From: Sciscionella marina DSM 45152
GTDB lineage: Bacteria > Actinomycetota > Actinomycetes > Mycobacteriales > Pseudonocardiaceae
Reading direction: 5' to 3'
Assembly (NCBI RefSeq): GCF_000379465.1
Contig: NZ_KB905403.1
Span: 124,181-188,180 of the forward strand
DNA length: 64,000 bases
The first letter of the stretch is position 1. Each line of letters opens with the position of its first letter. The notes beneath the pieces are model-generated. The model did no database searches, had not been told where the DNA came from, and saw only the letters and a program-made list of their open reading frames with translations. The position numbers were made by a program, and so were the translations under genes. Shown one piece after another: positions 1 through 8,568 of this stretch.

Positions 1-746
1 TTCGTGCGTTCCGTGCGCGGATTGTCCAGTACCTCGGCAGGCGGTCCCTGTTCGACGATCACCCCGCCGTCCATGAACACCACGCGGTCGGCGACCTCCC
101 GCGCGAACCCGATCTCGTGCGTCACCACGACCATGGTCAGCCCGTCCTCGGCGAGTTTCTTCATGGTCTGCAACACTTCCCCGACCAGTTCCGGGTCGAG
201 CGCGCTGGTCGGTTCGTCGAACAGCATCAGCTTCGGCCGCATGGCAAGCGCCCGGGCGATCGCGACCCGCTGCTGCTGACCACCGGAGAGCTGCTTCGGA
301 TAGGCGTCGGCTTTCTCCGCGAGCCCGACCCGGTCGAGCAGTTCCCTGGCGTGCCGCAGCGCATCGGCCTTGGCCGCACCGGCGACCCCGACCGGTGCCT
401 CGATGATGTTGCCGAGCACGGTCAGATGCGGGAACAGGTTGAATTGCTGGAAAACCATGCCGATGTGGCGGCGCTGCGCGGTGATCCGCGAGGGGCGCAG
501 ATGATGCACCGTCCTGCCGTGCACCCGGTGGCCGATGAGCTCGCCCGCCACGTGGATCGAGCCGCCGTCGATGCTCTCCAGATGGTTGACACAGCGAAGA
601 AATGTGGACTTGCCCGAACCCGAGGGGCCGAGGACGACGACCACCTCACCGGGGGCCACGTCGAGATCGATACCGCGCAGCACCTCGAGCGGGCCGAAGG
701 ATTTGCGCACCTGACTGGCGTGCACCATGGGCGTGGTCATGATCAT
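1..746 (-). CDS. Amino-acid ABC transporter ATP-binding protein (3' end cut by window)
   Basis: Energises uptake of a polar amino acid or related solute together with the permease and lipoprotein encoded upstream. Translation shows Walker [10 protein letters not shown] (about residues 40-48), the Q-loop FQQFN near 100, the signature LSGGQQQR near 153, Walker B LMLFDEP near 174 and the H-loop histidine near 210, the order of the GlnQ/HisP family. About 248 codons are visible, so only the extreme C-terminus is missing. The ATG at 746 overlaps the permease stop (ATGA) and has AGGAGCG just upstream; an in-frame ATG at 740 is the alternative. Substrate is not determinable. Confidence 0.93.
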   Translation of the reverse strand, partial: MIMTTPMVHASQVRKSFGPLEVLRGIDLDVAPGEVVVVLGPSGSGKSTFLRCVNHLESIDGGSIHVAGELIGHRVHGRTVHHLRPSRITAQRRHIGMVFQQFNLFPHLTVLGNIIEAPVGVAGAAKADALRHARELLDRVGLAEKADAYPKQLSGGQQQRVAIARALAMRPKLMLFDEPTSALDPELVGEVLQTMKKLAEDGLTMVVVTHEIGFAREVADRVVFMDGGVIVEQGPPAEVLDNPRTERT

Positions 747-1675
747 TCGCTCCTCACCGGCTTGCGGCGGCGCAGCAGGGCGAACGCCAAGAATCCCTGT
801 GGTGCCGCACGAGTGCTGCCCTTCGCGTAGTGCCGTTCGATGAACGACTGCCCGATGTAGAGCACCGAGGTGATGACCAGGTACCAGATACAGGCCACTA
901 GCAGCAGCGGAATGGTCTGGAAGGTGCGGTTGTACACCGACTGCACGGTGTAGAGCAGATCCGCGAGCGCGATGACGCTCACCAGCGAGGTCGCCTTGGC
1001 CATGTTGATCACCTGGCTGCCGGTCGGCGGCACGATGAACCGCATCGCCTGGGGCAGCACGATCCGGCGCAGCGTGCGCCCGCGCCCCATGCCGAGCGCG
1101 GCGGCCGCTTCCTGTTGCCCGCCGTCGACCGTGATCAGCCCGCCGCGCACGATCTCGGCCATGTAGGCGATCTCGTTCAGCCCGAGCCCGAGGATCGCCG
1201 CGGTCATCGGGGTGATCACGGAGTTCGTCTCGAACTGCGCGAAGGCGGGACCGAACGGGATGCCGATCGAGAGCTGGGGCATCAGCGCGGACATGTTGTA
1301 CCAGAACACCAGTTGCACCAGCAGCGGAGTGCCGCGGAAAAACCAGACATAGCCCGAGCACACCGCGCGCAGCAAGGGATTCTCGGAGAGCCTGCCGATC
1401 GCCACGAGCACGCCGCCGAGGATGCCGATGAACATCGCGATCACGGTGAGCTCGAGGGTCATCAGCAGGCCCTGCCCGATGATCTGCGCGTTCAGATAGC
1501 TCGCGACCACGCCCCATTCGAAGTTTTCGTTGGTCACCAGCATGTGCACGAGCTGGGCGAGCAGCACGAGCAGCACCACACTGGCCACCCAGCGCCAGGG
1601 ATGGCGGACCTTGCGCGCGCCCGCGACGTCGATCTCGGTGCCCTCGATCGGTGGCGAATCGTGCAGCATCGTCAT
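743..1675 (-). CDS. Amino-acid ABC transporter permease (HisM/GlnP family)
   Basis: A 310-residue inner-membrane subunit that forms the translocation path for the adjacent ATPase. It carries the polar-amino-acid permease hallmarks: an N-terminal hydrophobic helix (about residues 28-48), the conserved [11 protein letters not shown] segment around 112-122 and the EAA loop motif [21 protein letters not shown] near 188-208 that contacts the ATPase. The start overlaps the stop of the lipoprotein gene by ATGA and its own stop overlaps the ATPase start, so the three are translationally coupled. One permease gene is present, so the channel is probably a homodimer (inference). Confidence 0.93.
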   Translation of the reverse strand: MTMLHDSPPIEGTEIDVAGARKVRHPWRWVASVVLLVLLAQLVHMLVTNENFEWGVVASYLNAQIIGQGLLMTLELTVIAMFIGILGGVLVAIGRLSENPLLRAVCSGYVWFFRGTPLLVQLVFWYNMSALMPQLSIGIPFGPAFAQFETNSVITPMTAAILGLGLNEIAYMAEIVRGGLITVDGGQQEAAAALGMGRGRTLRRIVLPQAMRFIVPPTGSQVINMAKATSLVSVIALADLLYTVQSVYNRTFQTIPLLLVACIWYLVITSVLYIGQSFIERHYAKGSTRAAPQGFLAFALLRRRKPVRSE

Positions 1676-2601
1676 GATTTCCTCGCCAGATTGATCCCGG
1701 CCTTATCGAGGCCGTTGTGCGAAACCTTCCATGCGGAAAGGATTTTTCCGTAGGTACCGTTGCGGACGAGTTCGTTGATCGCCGCGGTCAGCACATCGCG
1801 CAGCGGGCCGTTCTTCGGTACCACCGCGCCCTGGTACAGGGTGTCGAAGCCGTTCGGTTTCCCGACTCCGGCCAGCTGCAGATCCTTGCCCGCCATGTTC
1901 ACGAAATAGGTCAGCGGGGCCTGGGAGGAGAAGAACCCGTCCGCGCGATCGGCCTGCACGGCGAGCACCGCGCTCGGCTGGTCCTTGTAGGACTGGATGT
2001 CCGGGGCCGGTTTTCTCGCGCCTGCGCACCGCTTCACCTGTTCCCGCAACACATCCTCGGCCGAGCCACCGGACATCACGGCGATGCGCAGCCCGCAGGT
2101 GTCCTCGATCGAGCCGATGTGTTTCGGATTTCCCTTGCGCACCGCGAAAACCACGTATTCCTTGACCCAGTCCACGAAGTCGTTCTGCTTCTGCCGCTTG
2201 GGGAAGTCCCCGGTCGGGCCGAGCGTCAGGTCATAGCGGCCCGCCTTGATCCCGGTCAGCTGGCTCGGCAGGCCGTCCACGGTCACGTTCTCGATCCGGA
2301 TCCCGAGCAGTTGCCCGAGCGAGGTCGCCAGATCGGCCGAGACCCCGCGCAGCGCCCGGCCGTCCGAACCGGCGATCGTATAGGGCGGGAAGGAACCGTT
2401 GTTCACCGCGATCAGCGAGCCACGCGCCTTGATCTTCGCGGGCAACCGGTCGTGCAACCGCTGATCGGTCTGCTGGCGCAGCACCGAGGCCGTGGTTCCG
2501 GTCGAGCCGTGCAGGAAACCCTCCACCTCGGGTGGATTGGCCCCGCAGGCGCTGACCGCGGCCAGCGCGGCGACCAGGACGAGAAGCAGACCCCGGTTCA
2601 T
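1672..2601 (-). CDS. Solute-binding lipoprotein of the amino-acid ABC transporter
   Basis: A 309-residue extracytoplasmic binding protein. The ATG at 2601 was chosen because it gives a lipoprotein signal peptide with lipobox V-S-A-C (Cys19) and because it overlaps the stop of the amidohydrolase gene by ATGA; a longer open frame exists upstream but reads through that gene. The mature part resembles the SBP_bac_3 family (motifs [39 protein letters not shown]), typical of glutamine/histidine/opine binders. It captures ligand and delivers it to the permease. Ligand not determinable from sequence. Confidence 0.9.
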   Translation of the reverse strand: MNRGLLLVLVAALAAVSACGANPPEVEGFLHGSTGTTASVLRQQTDQRLHDRLPAKIKARGSLIAVNNGSFPPYTIAGSDGRALRGVSADLATSLGQLLGIRIENVTVDGLPSQLTGIKAGRYDLTLGPTGDFPKRQKQNDFVDWVKEYVVFAVRKGNPKHIGSIEDTCGLRIAVMSGGSAEDVLREQVKRCAGARKPAPDIQSYKDQPSAVLAVQADRADGFFSSQAPLTYFVNMAGKDLQLAGVGKPNGFDTLYQGAVVPKNGPLRDVLTAAINELVRNGTYGKILSAWKVSHNGLDKAGINLARKS

Positions 2602-3407
2602 GGCGCCGCGAGTTCCCGGACCGTCGGGTCGACCCGGAACCGCCGGTTCGCCAGCACCGGTAGGTTTTCCCGTGCCGTGGTAAGCAGTTCCGGATCCAGC
2701 TCGGCGAACAGCAGCCCCGGACGTGTTCCGAGCCTGGCCACCGCGGTGCCGAGCGGATCCACGACCAGGCTCGAACCGATGTTGCGCCGCCCGCATTCCC
2801 CAGCGCCGATCAGATAGCAGGTGTTGTCCAGCGCCCGCGCGGTCACCATGACCTCCCAATGCCATTCCTTGAGTGGGCCGCGCACCCACGCGGTCGGGCA
2901 GGCGATCGCCTGGGCGCCCGCGTCCACGAGCAGCCGGGCCAGCTCCGGGAACCGCACGTCGTAACAGGTCATCAGGCCGATCTTCCAGCCCGCGCAGTCG
3001 ATGACCACCGGATCACCGGAACCCGGTGCCACCCGGTCGGATTCCCGTGCCCCGAACGCGTCGTAGAGATGCAGCTTGCGATAGGTGGCCAGCACCTCGC
3101 CGCCACGGATCGCGACCAGCGTGTTGTACACCTTGCCGTCGACGCCGGGCTCGTGCATGCCGAAAACCGTTGTCATGCCGGGGGTTTCCGCGGATCCCTC
3201 GCGCAGCGCGCTGACGTACGGCCCGTCCACCGGCTGCGCGGCGTCCCGGATCTTGCCCGGTTCATCGATGAACAGTGCCATCGAATCCTCGGGCAGCACA
3301 AGCAGATCGACCCCGGCCGCGCTCGCCTCGCGCAGATAACCCCGCGCCTGCCCGGCATTGGCCCGCCAGTCCTCCTCGACCGCGAACTGTCCGATCGCGA
3401 CTCTCAT
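2598..3407 (-). CDS. Carbon-nitrogen (nitrilase-superfamily) hydrolase
   Basis: A 269-residue amidase/carbamoylase-type enzyme that hydrolyses a non-peptide C-N bond. The nitrilase catalytic triad is readable: Glu40 in LVLPEDS, Lys111 in YRKLHLYD and Cys148 in MTCYDVRFPE. The ATG at 3407 gives the usual nitrilase N-terminus (MRVAIGQF) and overlaps the previous stop by ATGA. Being embedded in a transporter operon suggests that it releases ammonia, or deprotects an amide or carbamoyl group, from the imported compound (inference). The exact substrate within this large superfamily is unknown. Confidence 0.9.
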   Translation of the reverse strand: MRVAIGQFAVEEDWRANAGQARGYLREASAAGVDLLVLPEDSMALFIDEPGKIRDAAQPVDGPYVSALREGSAETPGMTTVFGMHEPGVDGKVYNTLVAIRGGEVLATYRKLHLYDAFGARESDRVAPGSGDPVVIDCAGWKIGLMTCYDVRFPELARLLVDAGAQAIACPTAWVRGPLKEWHWEVMVTARALDNTCYLIGAGECGRRNIGSSLVVDPLGTAVARLGTRPGLLFAELDPELLTTARENLPVLANRRFRVDPTVRELAAP

Positions 3408-4378
3408 GATGCTCCGTTCGTCAGCTGGTGGAAATCGGTGAACAAGGCCTCGGCGTCGACCGGTTCGGGCGCGATGCCCTGTCCGTTCAGTTCGGCGCAG
3501 AAGGCTTCTATCATCGCCTTGTTCTCGGCGAGCCCATAAGGCATCCAGTCCTCGCCGAACAGCAGCGCATCGTGGCGCAGCTGGTCGAGCAGCCACGGTG
3601 TGGTGTCGGCGAGCAGCCGCCGCCTGCTCCACCAGTGGTGCTTCGCCGCGTCGAAGGCCGCCGATACCGCGTCGAGCGCACCGGGAAACCCTTGCACCGC
3701 CTCGCGTTTGACGGTCAGCAGGTGGATACCGGGCACGAAACCGTTGCGCAGGAAGTATTCCTCCTCGGCACCCGGATAGCCCCGGTACAGGTGCCGGAAC
3801 CGGGAGTCCGGGCCGAACATCTCCTCCGGCATGAACGGGGTGAAGATCGCGTCGAACCGGCCGTCGGCGAGCCCCGTGGTCAGCGAGTCGCCCTCGCCGA
3901 GCACATTCACGTTGTGCGGTAAGGAAAACGGGCCGATCCGGTCCTTTCCGGTCTCACCCGCGGTCAGCGGCCCGATCGTCCAGCGGATCGAGTCGAGCGG
4001 AACCCCGGCATCGCGCAACAGGGCGCGGGTCCAGGTGTTGCCGGAATCGACCCAGCCGGTCAGCCCGATGCGGGTGCCCGCGAGCTGCGCGGGCGAGGTG
4101 AGCCCGGAATCCGCGCGCACCAGCACGCAACGCTGCCGGAACCCGCGCATCACGAAGACCGGGAGCCCGATCAGCCGGTCGTCTCCGCCCGCGATGCCGA
4201 GTGCATAACGGCTGAACGAGGTCTCCCCGCCGTCGATATCGGGTTCATCGAGCACATTCGGGGTGACCGCACGCAAATCGAGATCGAGCTCGATGCCGTT
4301 TGCCCGCACCGCACCGGTGATCAGTGGCATCACGTGATCCCAGTCCCGGAGCGCGAGACGCAGACGGGTTGTCGCCAA
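3404..4378 (-). CDS. Type-2 periplasmic-binding-fold protein (4,5-dihydroxyphthalate decarboxylase-like)
   Basis: A 324-residue first gene of the five-gene operon. The sequence resembles proteins annotated as ABC substrate-binding or 4,5-dihydroxyphthalate-decarboxylase-like: N-terminal LRLALRDWDHVMPL, SFSRYALGI, LPVFVMRGFRQRCVLVR, LAGTRIGLTGWVDSGNTWTR, and a late RNGFVPGIHLLTVKR. No signal peptide or lipobox is visible, so it is probably cytoplasmic and may act as an enzyme or sensor rather than a transporter receptor. It joins the nitrilase gene by ATGA. Function uncertain; the family assignment is moderate. Confidence 0.72.
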   Translation of the reverse strand: MATTRLRLALRDWDHVMPLITGAVRANGIELDLDLRAVTPNVLDEPDIDGGETSFSRYALGIAGGDDRLIGLPVFVMRGFRQRCVLVRADSGLTSPAQLAGTRIGLTGWVDSGNTWTRALLRDAGVPLDSIRWTIGPLTAGETGKDRIGPFSLPHNVNVLGEGDSLTTGLADGRFDAIFTPFMPEEMFGPDSRFRHLYRGYPGAEEEYFLRNGFVPGIHLLTVKREAVQGFPGALDAVSAAFDAAKHHWWSRRRLLADTTPWLLDQLRHDALLFGEDWMPYGLAENKAMIEAFCAELNGQGIAPEPVDAEALFTDFHQLTNGAS

Positions 4379-4496
4379 GACCGGACTCCTCTGTCCAAGT
4401 GGGTGAATGGTCAGGGAGCTTATGTACGGGCTATTTTCCGCGCAATAGATCTTTTGTTACCGTACAAAACAATTCCGTCCGGAGAGGGAAATTCGA
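4379..4496. promoter_or_regulatory. Divergent promoter with inverted TGTACGG/CCGTACA arms
   Basis: This 118-bp gap separates the transporter operon from its divergent MocR-type regulator. It holds TGTACGG at 4423-4429 and the inverted copy CCGTACA at 4460-4466, spaced by 30 bp, in a locally AT-richer stretch. MocR/GntR regulators usually bind repeated short motifs between themselves and their target, so this is the likely operator. The assignment is by position and symmetry only. Confidence 0.45.
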
Positions 4497-5849
4497 ATGC
4501 CCACGGTGACCGCGGCATGGCTCGCCGCACACATCAGCAATGCCAGCGCGCGCGGAATCGCGGCCGCGGTCGCCGATCTGGTGCGCCAGGGCGATATCGA
4601 ACCCGGCGCGAAACTGGCCCCGGTGCGGGCGCTGGCCACCGAGCTCGACGTCAGCCCGACCACGGTCGCCGAGGCCTGGGCGATCCTGCGCCGCCATCAG
4701 GTGCTGCGCACCCAGGGGCGCAACGGCACCGTGGTGACCGGTCCGCCCTCGGTGCCGCATCCGGTCCGCTACGAACGCATCGGGCACTTCGCCGGGCAGC
4801 TGCGCACCGATCTCTCCCTGGCCGCGCCCGATCCCGCGCTGCTGCCCGAGCTCGGCGCCGCGCTCGACAGCGCGCTCGGTGATTCCCGGTTCAACGCTTA
4901 TCAGCGCGAACTGGTCACCCCCGCGCTCGACCGGGCCGCCCGCGCGCACTGGCCGTTCGAACCGCAGGCACTGATGGCGGTCGGCGGCGGCTATGAGGGA
5001 ATCCTGCTCGCCTGCCAGACGCAGGTGATCGCGGGCGACCGGGTCGTGGTGGAGGAACCGACCGCGGCCCGGCTGCTGGATGTGCTCGATCTGCTCGGCG
5101 CCGAGGTACTGCCGGTCGGTTGCGATGCGGCGGGCCCGCGCCCGGACGAGCTCGCCGAGGCCATGCGCCGCAAACCGGCCGCCTTCCTCTATCAGCCGCG
5201 CTCGCTTTCGGTCTGCGGGCACGTGGTCACCGCCGCGCGGCGCGCCGAACTCGCCGAGATCCTCGAACCGGGCGGCACCGCGATCATCGAGGACGACGGC
5301 CTCGGTCCGCTCGCCGCCGCACCGCCGCACAGCCTCGGCGCGCTGCTGCCCGAGCGGACCGTGCTCATCAGGTCCTACTCCAAATCCCACGGGCCCGATC
5401 TGCGCATGGGCCTGGTCGGCGGTTCGAGCGAACTCATCGACAAGATGCGGGTGCTGCGCAGTTTCGGCACCGGCTGGACCAGCCGCATCCTGCAAGGCGC
5501 GCTCGCCGCGCTGCTCGAGGACCCCGCGGACGCGCGGCGCCTGAGCCACGCACGGGAGCGCTACACCGAACGCAGCGCCGCGCTACTGCGCGCGCTGGCC
5601 GAGCGGAACGTGCCCGCACAGGGCGCCGAAGGGTTCGTCGTCTGGGTACGGGTGCACGAGGAAACCGACGCGCTCGTCACCCTTGCCGCGCACGGGATCG
5701 CCGCCAGCCCCGGTTCGCGCTACTACAGTGGATCCCCGCAGCAGCCCGGTATCCGGATCGGGTGCGGGCGGCTCGATCCGGAAAGCGCGGAGTTCACCGA
5801 ACTCGCCGACCTGCTCGCCCTCGCCGCGCGCGGGGGAACCTCCGGTTAG
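4497..5849 (+). CDS. MocR-family transcriptional regulator (GntR HTH + aminotransferase domain)
   Basis: 450 residues: a GntR-type winged helix (about 15-85, with LATELDVSPTTVAEAW as the HTH) joined to a fold-type-I aminotransferase-like domain. The PLP-binding region is intact: Asp267 in IIEDDGLG and the Schiff-base lysine Lys296 in RSYSKSHGPDLR. MocR proteins sense PLP or amino-acid-derived ligands and control neighbouring genes for amino-acid or vitamin B6 metabolism. It is divergent from the ABC transporter/amidohydrolase operon, its probable target. The ATG at 4497 has a purine-rich site (GGAGAGGG) upstream. Confidence 0.9.
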   Translation: MPTVTAAWLAAHISNASARGIAAAVADLVRQGDIEPGAKLAPVRALATELDVSPTTVAEAWAILRRHQVLRTQGRNGTVVTGPPSVPHPVRYERIGHFAGQLRTDLSLAAPDPALLPELGAALDSALGDSRFNAYQRELVTPALDRAARAHWPFEPQALMAVGGGYEGILLACQTQVIAGDRVVVEEPTAARLLDVLDLLGAEVLPVGCDAAGPRPDELAEAMRRKPAAFLYQPRSLSVCGHVVTAARRAELAEILEPGGTAIIEDDGLGPLAAAPPHSLGALLPERTVLIRSYSKSHGPDLRMGLVGGSSELIDKMRVLRSFGTGWTSRILQGALAALLEDPADARRLSHARERYTERSAALLRALAERNVPAQGAEGFVVWVRVHEETDALVTLAAHGIAASPGSRYYSGSPQQPGIRIGCGRLDPESAEFTELADLLALAARGGTSG

Positions 5850-6721
5850 CGCAGGTGCGCGTAGTTGCCCGGATTGCGGTCCAGATAGGTGGCCAGATCC
5901 TGGGGTGGGCGGCCGGTCAGGTGCGCAACCGCCTCGCTGACCACGTGCATTTCCCCGGTCGCGATCGCCGCATAAGAACTCACCCAGCCGGCGAGCTCCC
6001 AATCGGCCGCACCGTAGGAAGCGCGCGAAGCATAGGCCTCCTCGCGGGTTTCGGCCACGTATTCGATGGTGCGCCCGGTGAACCGGCTCAGGATCGCCGC
6101 GGCCTCGGGGAAATCGATCGCGGCCGGGCCGGTCAGGTCGTAGGTGTGGCCATCGTGCACCTCCCCGTCGAGCAGCACCCGCGCCGCCGACTCGGCGATG
6201 TCCTCGTGCGCGATCGCGGCGACCTTCCCATCCCCGCCGGGGCCCCGGATCACCCCGTCCTCCCCGGTCATCCCCGCGAACATGGCCAGGTAGAAACTGT
6301 CCCGCAGAAAGGTGAAACGCAACCCGCTGGCGCGGATGTACTGCTCCGTGTGCCAGTGATCGCGTGCGAAGGTGAACGTGGCATCCGGTGCGGCGGCGAG
6401 AAAAGACAGGTACACCAACCGTTGCACGCCCGCCTCGGCGGCGGCGTCCACCGCCGCTTGGTGCTCGGCCACCCGGTCCGCGCTCTCGTGCGCCGAGACC
6501 AGGAACGCCGTGCGCGCCCCGTCGAAGGCGGCCCGCATCGTCGCCTTGTCCGCGAAGCTCGCCGGTTCCGTCCGTACCGCGCCCGCCAGCTCCGGCAACC
6601 GATCCGGCGACCTGCCGATCAGCCGCTGCCGCGCGCCCGCCGCCGAGAGCCGCGCGGCGAGCAACCGCCCCACCGTTCCGCTCGCCCCGGTCACCGCGAT
6701 GATCTGCTCCGAAGTGCTCAT
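5846..6721 (-). CDS. NmrA-like NAD(P)-binding reductase
   Basis: 291 residues of an atypical SDR (NmrA/TMR family). The nucleotide-binding motif TGASGTVG lies at residues 11-18. Other segments include TAFLVSAHESADRV and LRFTFLRDSFYLAMF; no classical YxxxK is obvious, as is usual in this group. Such proteins act as NAD(P)H-dependent quinone or triphenylmethane reductases or as redox sensors. The start at 6721 places the Rossmann motif at the N-terminus; the longer frame upstream overlaps the promoter of the next gene. It converges on the MocR gene with a 4-bp overlap. Confidence 0.85.
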   Translation of the reverse strand: MSTSEQIIAVTGASGTVGRLLAARLSAAGARQRLIGRSPDRLPELAGAVRTEPASFADKATMRAAFDGARTAFLVSAHESADRVAEHQAAVDAAAEAGVQRLVYLSFLAAAPDATFTFARDHWHTEQYIRASGLRFTFLRDSFYLAMFAGMTGEDGVIRGPGGDGKVAAIAHEDIAESAARVLLDGEVHDGHTYDLTGPAAIDFPEAAAILSRFTGRTIEYVAETREEAYASRASYGAADWELAGWVSSYAAIATGEMHVVSEAVAHLTGRPPQDLATYLDRNPGNYAHLR

Positions 6722-6807
6722 GCGCCCCACAGTAACCGCGAGCAGGACAGCGCGCCGTCGGGTGCACAGCCTGCGCGGCACCGCTTGAGGGGTTATGGTC
6801 ATCTGCC

Positions 6808-7122
6808 GTGGGACGGAAATATGAGCAGCAGCTGGCGCTCCCGATCGCGGCCGAGCAGCTCGGTCAGCTCGCCTATCAGGTACTCGGCGGACTGCCCAGG
6901 GTTCGGAGCAGCTGGGGCGAACCGGGTGCGGTGCACGCCAGGACGGGGACCGGCATGGCGAGCTGGGGAGAGAACGTCAGCGTCCACATCCGGCCGGTGA
7001 GCGGGGGATCGCAGCTGTTGATCACCAGCCAGTGCATGCTGCGCACGCAGTTCATCGATTACGGCCGCAATCGCCGGAATGTCGAGCTGATCGTCAACGA
7101 GCTGCTGGCCCGCTGTTCATGA
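6808..7122 (+). CDS. Conserved hypothetical protein, 104 aa
   Basis: Small GTG-started protein with no recognised function. The C-terminal half has a pattern I associate with small conserved proteins of actinomycetes: ASWGENVSVHI, a glycine-serine turn, LLITSQC, then FIDYGRNRRNVELIVNELL, suggesting a compact alpha/beta fold. No signal peptide or membrane segment. It is divergent from the NmrA-like gene and converges on the aldehyde dehydrogenase. The stop region is part of a short triplicated sequence (7107-7149). Confidence 0.6.
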   Translation: MGRKYEQQLALPIAAEQLGQLAYQVLGGLPRVRSSWGEPGAVHARTGTGMASWGENVSVHIRPVSGGSQLLITSQCMLRTQFIDYGRNRRNVELIVNELLARCS

Positions 7123-7149
7123 GCCCGCTGTTCATGAGCCCGGTGGCAT
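7107..7149. repeat. Short tandem repeat, about 14-15 bp x3
   Basis: The motif GCCCGCTGTTCATGA occurs twice in a row and is followed by the related GCCCGGTGGCATGA. The repeat carries the stop codons of both converging genes: TGA of the 104-aa protein and, on the other strand, TGA of the aldehyde dehydrogenase. It looks like a local slippage duplication and does not pair into a strong terminator. Confidence 0.6.
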
Positions 7150-8568
7150 GAGGATCGACTTGGATTCGCAGAACGCGGCGAGTCCTTCCGGTCCGCCCTC
7201 CCTGCCGATTCCGGACTGTTTGTAGCCGCCGAACGGTGCGCAGGAATCGAAGGCGTACCAGTTGATGCCGTAGGTGCCGGTGCGCACGGCGCGGGCGATG
7301 TCCACCCCGTGCTCGACATCGTTCGTCCACACGGATCCGGCGAGGCCATAATCGGAATCATTGGCGATGGCGACCGCCTCGGTTTCGGTTTCGTAGTCGA
7401 GCACGGTGAGCACCGGGCCGAAGATCTCCTCCCTGGCGATCCGCATGGCGTTGTCCGCCTCGTCGAACACGGCGGGCTCGAGGTACCACCCGGGGCGTTC
7501 GGGCCGGTTTCCACCGGTGACCAGCCGGGCTCCTTCGGCGCGACCGGCGGCGAGGTAGGACTCGACGCGTTCGCGCTGTCGTTCGGAGATCAGCGGGCCG
7601 AGCTGGGTGCCCGGATCCTCCGGGTCCCCGATCGCCATGGCGTTCGCGGCCGCGGCGAGCGCCTCCACGAGCTCCGCGCGGCGGGATCGGGGCGCGAGGA
7701 TCCGGCTCTGCGCGACGCAGGCCTGCCCGGAATTCATCAGCCCGGAGAACGCGATCATCGGGGCGATCGACGGGATGTCGGCGTCCTCGAGCACGATCGC
7801 GGCCGATTTCCCGCCGAGTTCGAGGCTGACCCTGGCCATCCGGTCCGCGCAGCCGCGCGCGATTTCCTTGCCGACGGCGGTGGATCCGGTGAAGCTGACC
7901 TTGTCCACCCCGGGATGCGCGGCGAGGTAAGCACTGGCTTCGGTGGCGGCGGGCAGTACGGAAAGCACGCCTTCGGGGAGCCCCGCTTCGGCACACAGTG
8001 CGCCGAGGGCGAGCGCGTCGAGCGGGGTTTCCGGGGCGGGTTTCAGGATCACCGGGCATCCGGCGAGCAGTGCCGGGGCGAGTTTGTTGATCGCGAGGAA
8101 CAGCGGCACGTTCCATGCGGTGATCGCCGCGACCACGCCGACCGGTTCGCGGCGCACCAGGGTGCGGCCGAACCGGCCGGTCCGTTCGCTTTCCCAGTCG
8201 AATTCTCCGGCCGCGCCGCTGTAGTACTCGAGCACCGAATCCGATGGCAGGTGCTGCATCGTGCTGATCACGCCGTGCGGTGCACCGGTTTCCGCGGAGA
8301 TCAGCGCGGTGAATTCGGCGGCCCGTTCGGTGAGCAGCCTGCGCAGTTCGGCGAGTACGGCGGCACGGTCCTCGGGCGCGGTTTTCGGCCAGGGTCCGGA
8401 TTCCAGTGCTTCGCGGGCGACCGCGACCGCCCGGTCCACATCGGCTTTGTTCGCCGCGGGGCACGAACCGGACGGTTCCAGGGTGGCCGGTGAGGTGATG
8501 TGCAGACGTTCGCCGTTCGCCGGGGTTTCCCAGCGGCCACCGATGATCAGTTTCTCGTATTCAGTCAT
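7132..8568 (-). CDS. NAD(P)-dependent aldehyde dehydrogenase
   Basis: 478 residues, normal length for the ALDH superfamily. Catalytic features are all present: the oxyanion Asn in AWNVP (153), Lys176 in LKPAPETP, the general base Glu250 in VSLELGGKS and the nucleophile Cys284 in NSGQACVAQSRI. It oxidises an aldehyde to an acid or acyl product. It is the last gene of a three-gene operon with a phosphotransferase-like and an uncharacterised protein; its ATG at 8568 overlaps the previous stop (ATGA). Given the KstR-like site upstream of the operon, a role in steroid or fatty side-chain catabolism is plausible (inference). Confidence 0.92.
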   Translation of the reverse strand: MTEYEKLIIGGRWETPANGERLHITSPATLEPSGSCPAANKADVDRAVAVAREALESGPWPKTAPEDRAAVLAELRRLLTERAAEFTALISAETGAPHGVISTMQHLPSDSVLEYYSGAAGEFDWESERTGRFGRTLVRREPVGVVAAITAWNVPLFLAINKLAPALLAGCPVILKPAPETPLDALALGALCAEAGLPEGVLSVLPAATEASAYLAAHPGVDKVSFTGSTAVGKEIARGCADRMARVSLELGGKSAAIVLEDADIPSIAPMIAFSGLMNSGQACVAQSRILAPRSRRAELVEALAAAANAMAIGDPEDPGTQLGPLISERQRERVESYLAAGRAEGARLVTGGNRPERPGWYLEPAVFDEADNAMRIAREEIFGPVLTVLDYETETEAVAIANDSDYGLAGSVWTNDVEHGVDIARAVRTGTYGINWYAFDSCAPFGGYKQSGIGREGGPEGLAAFCESKSILMPPGS

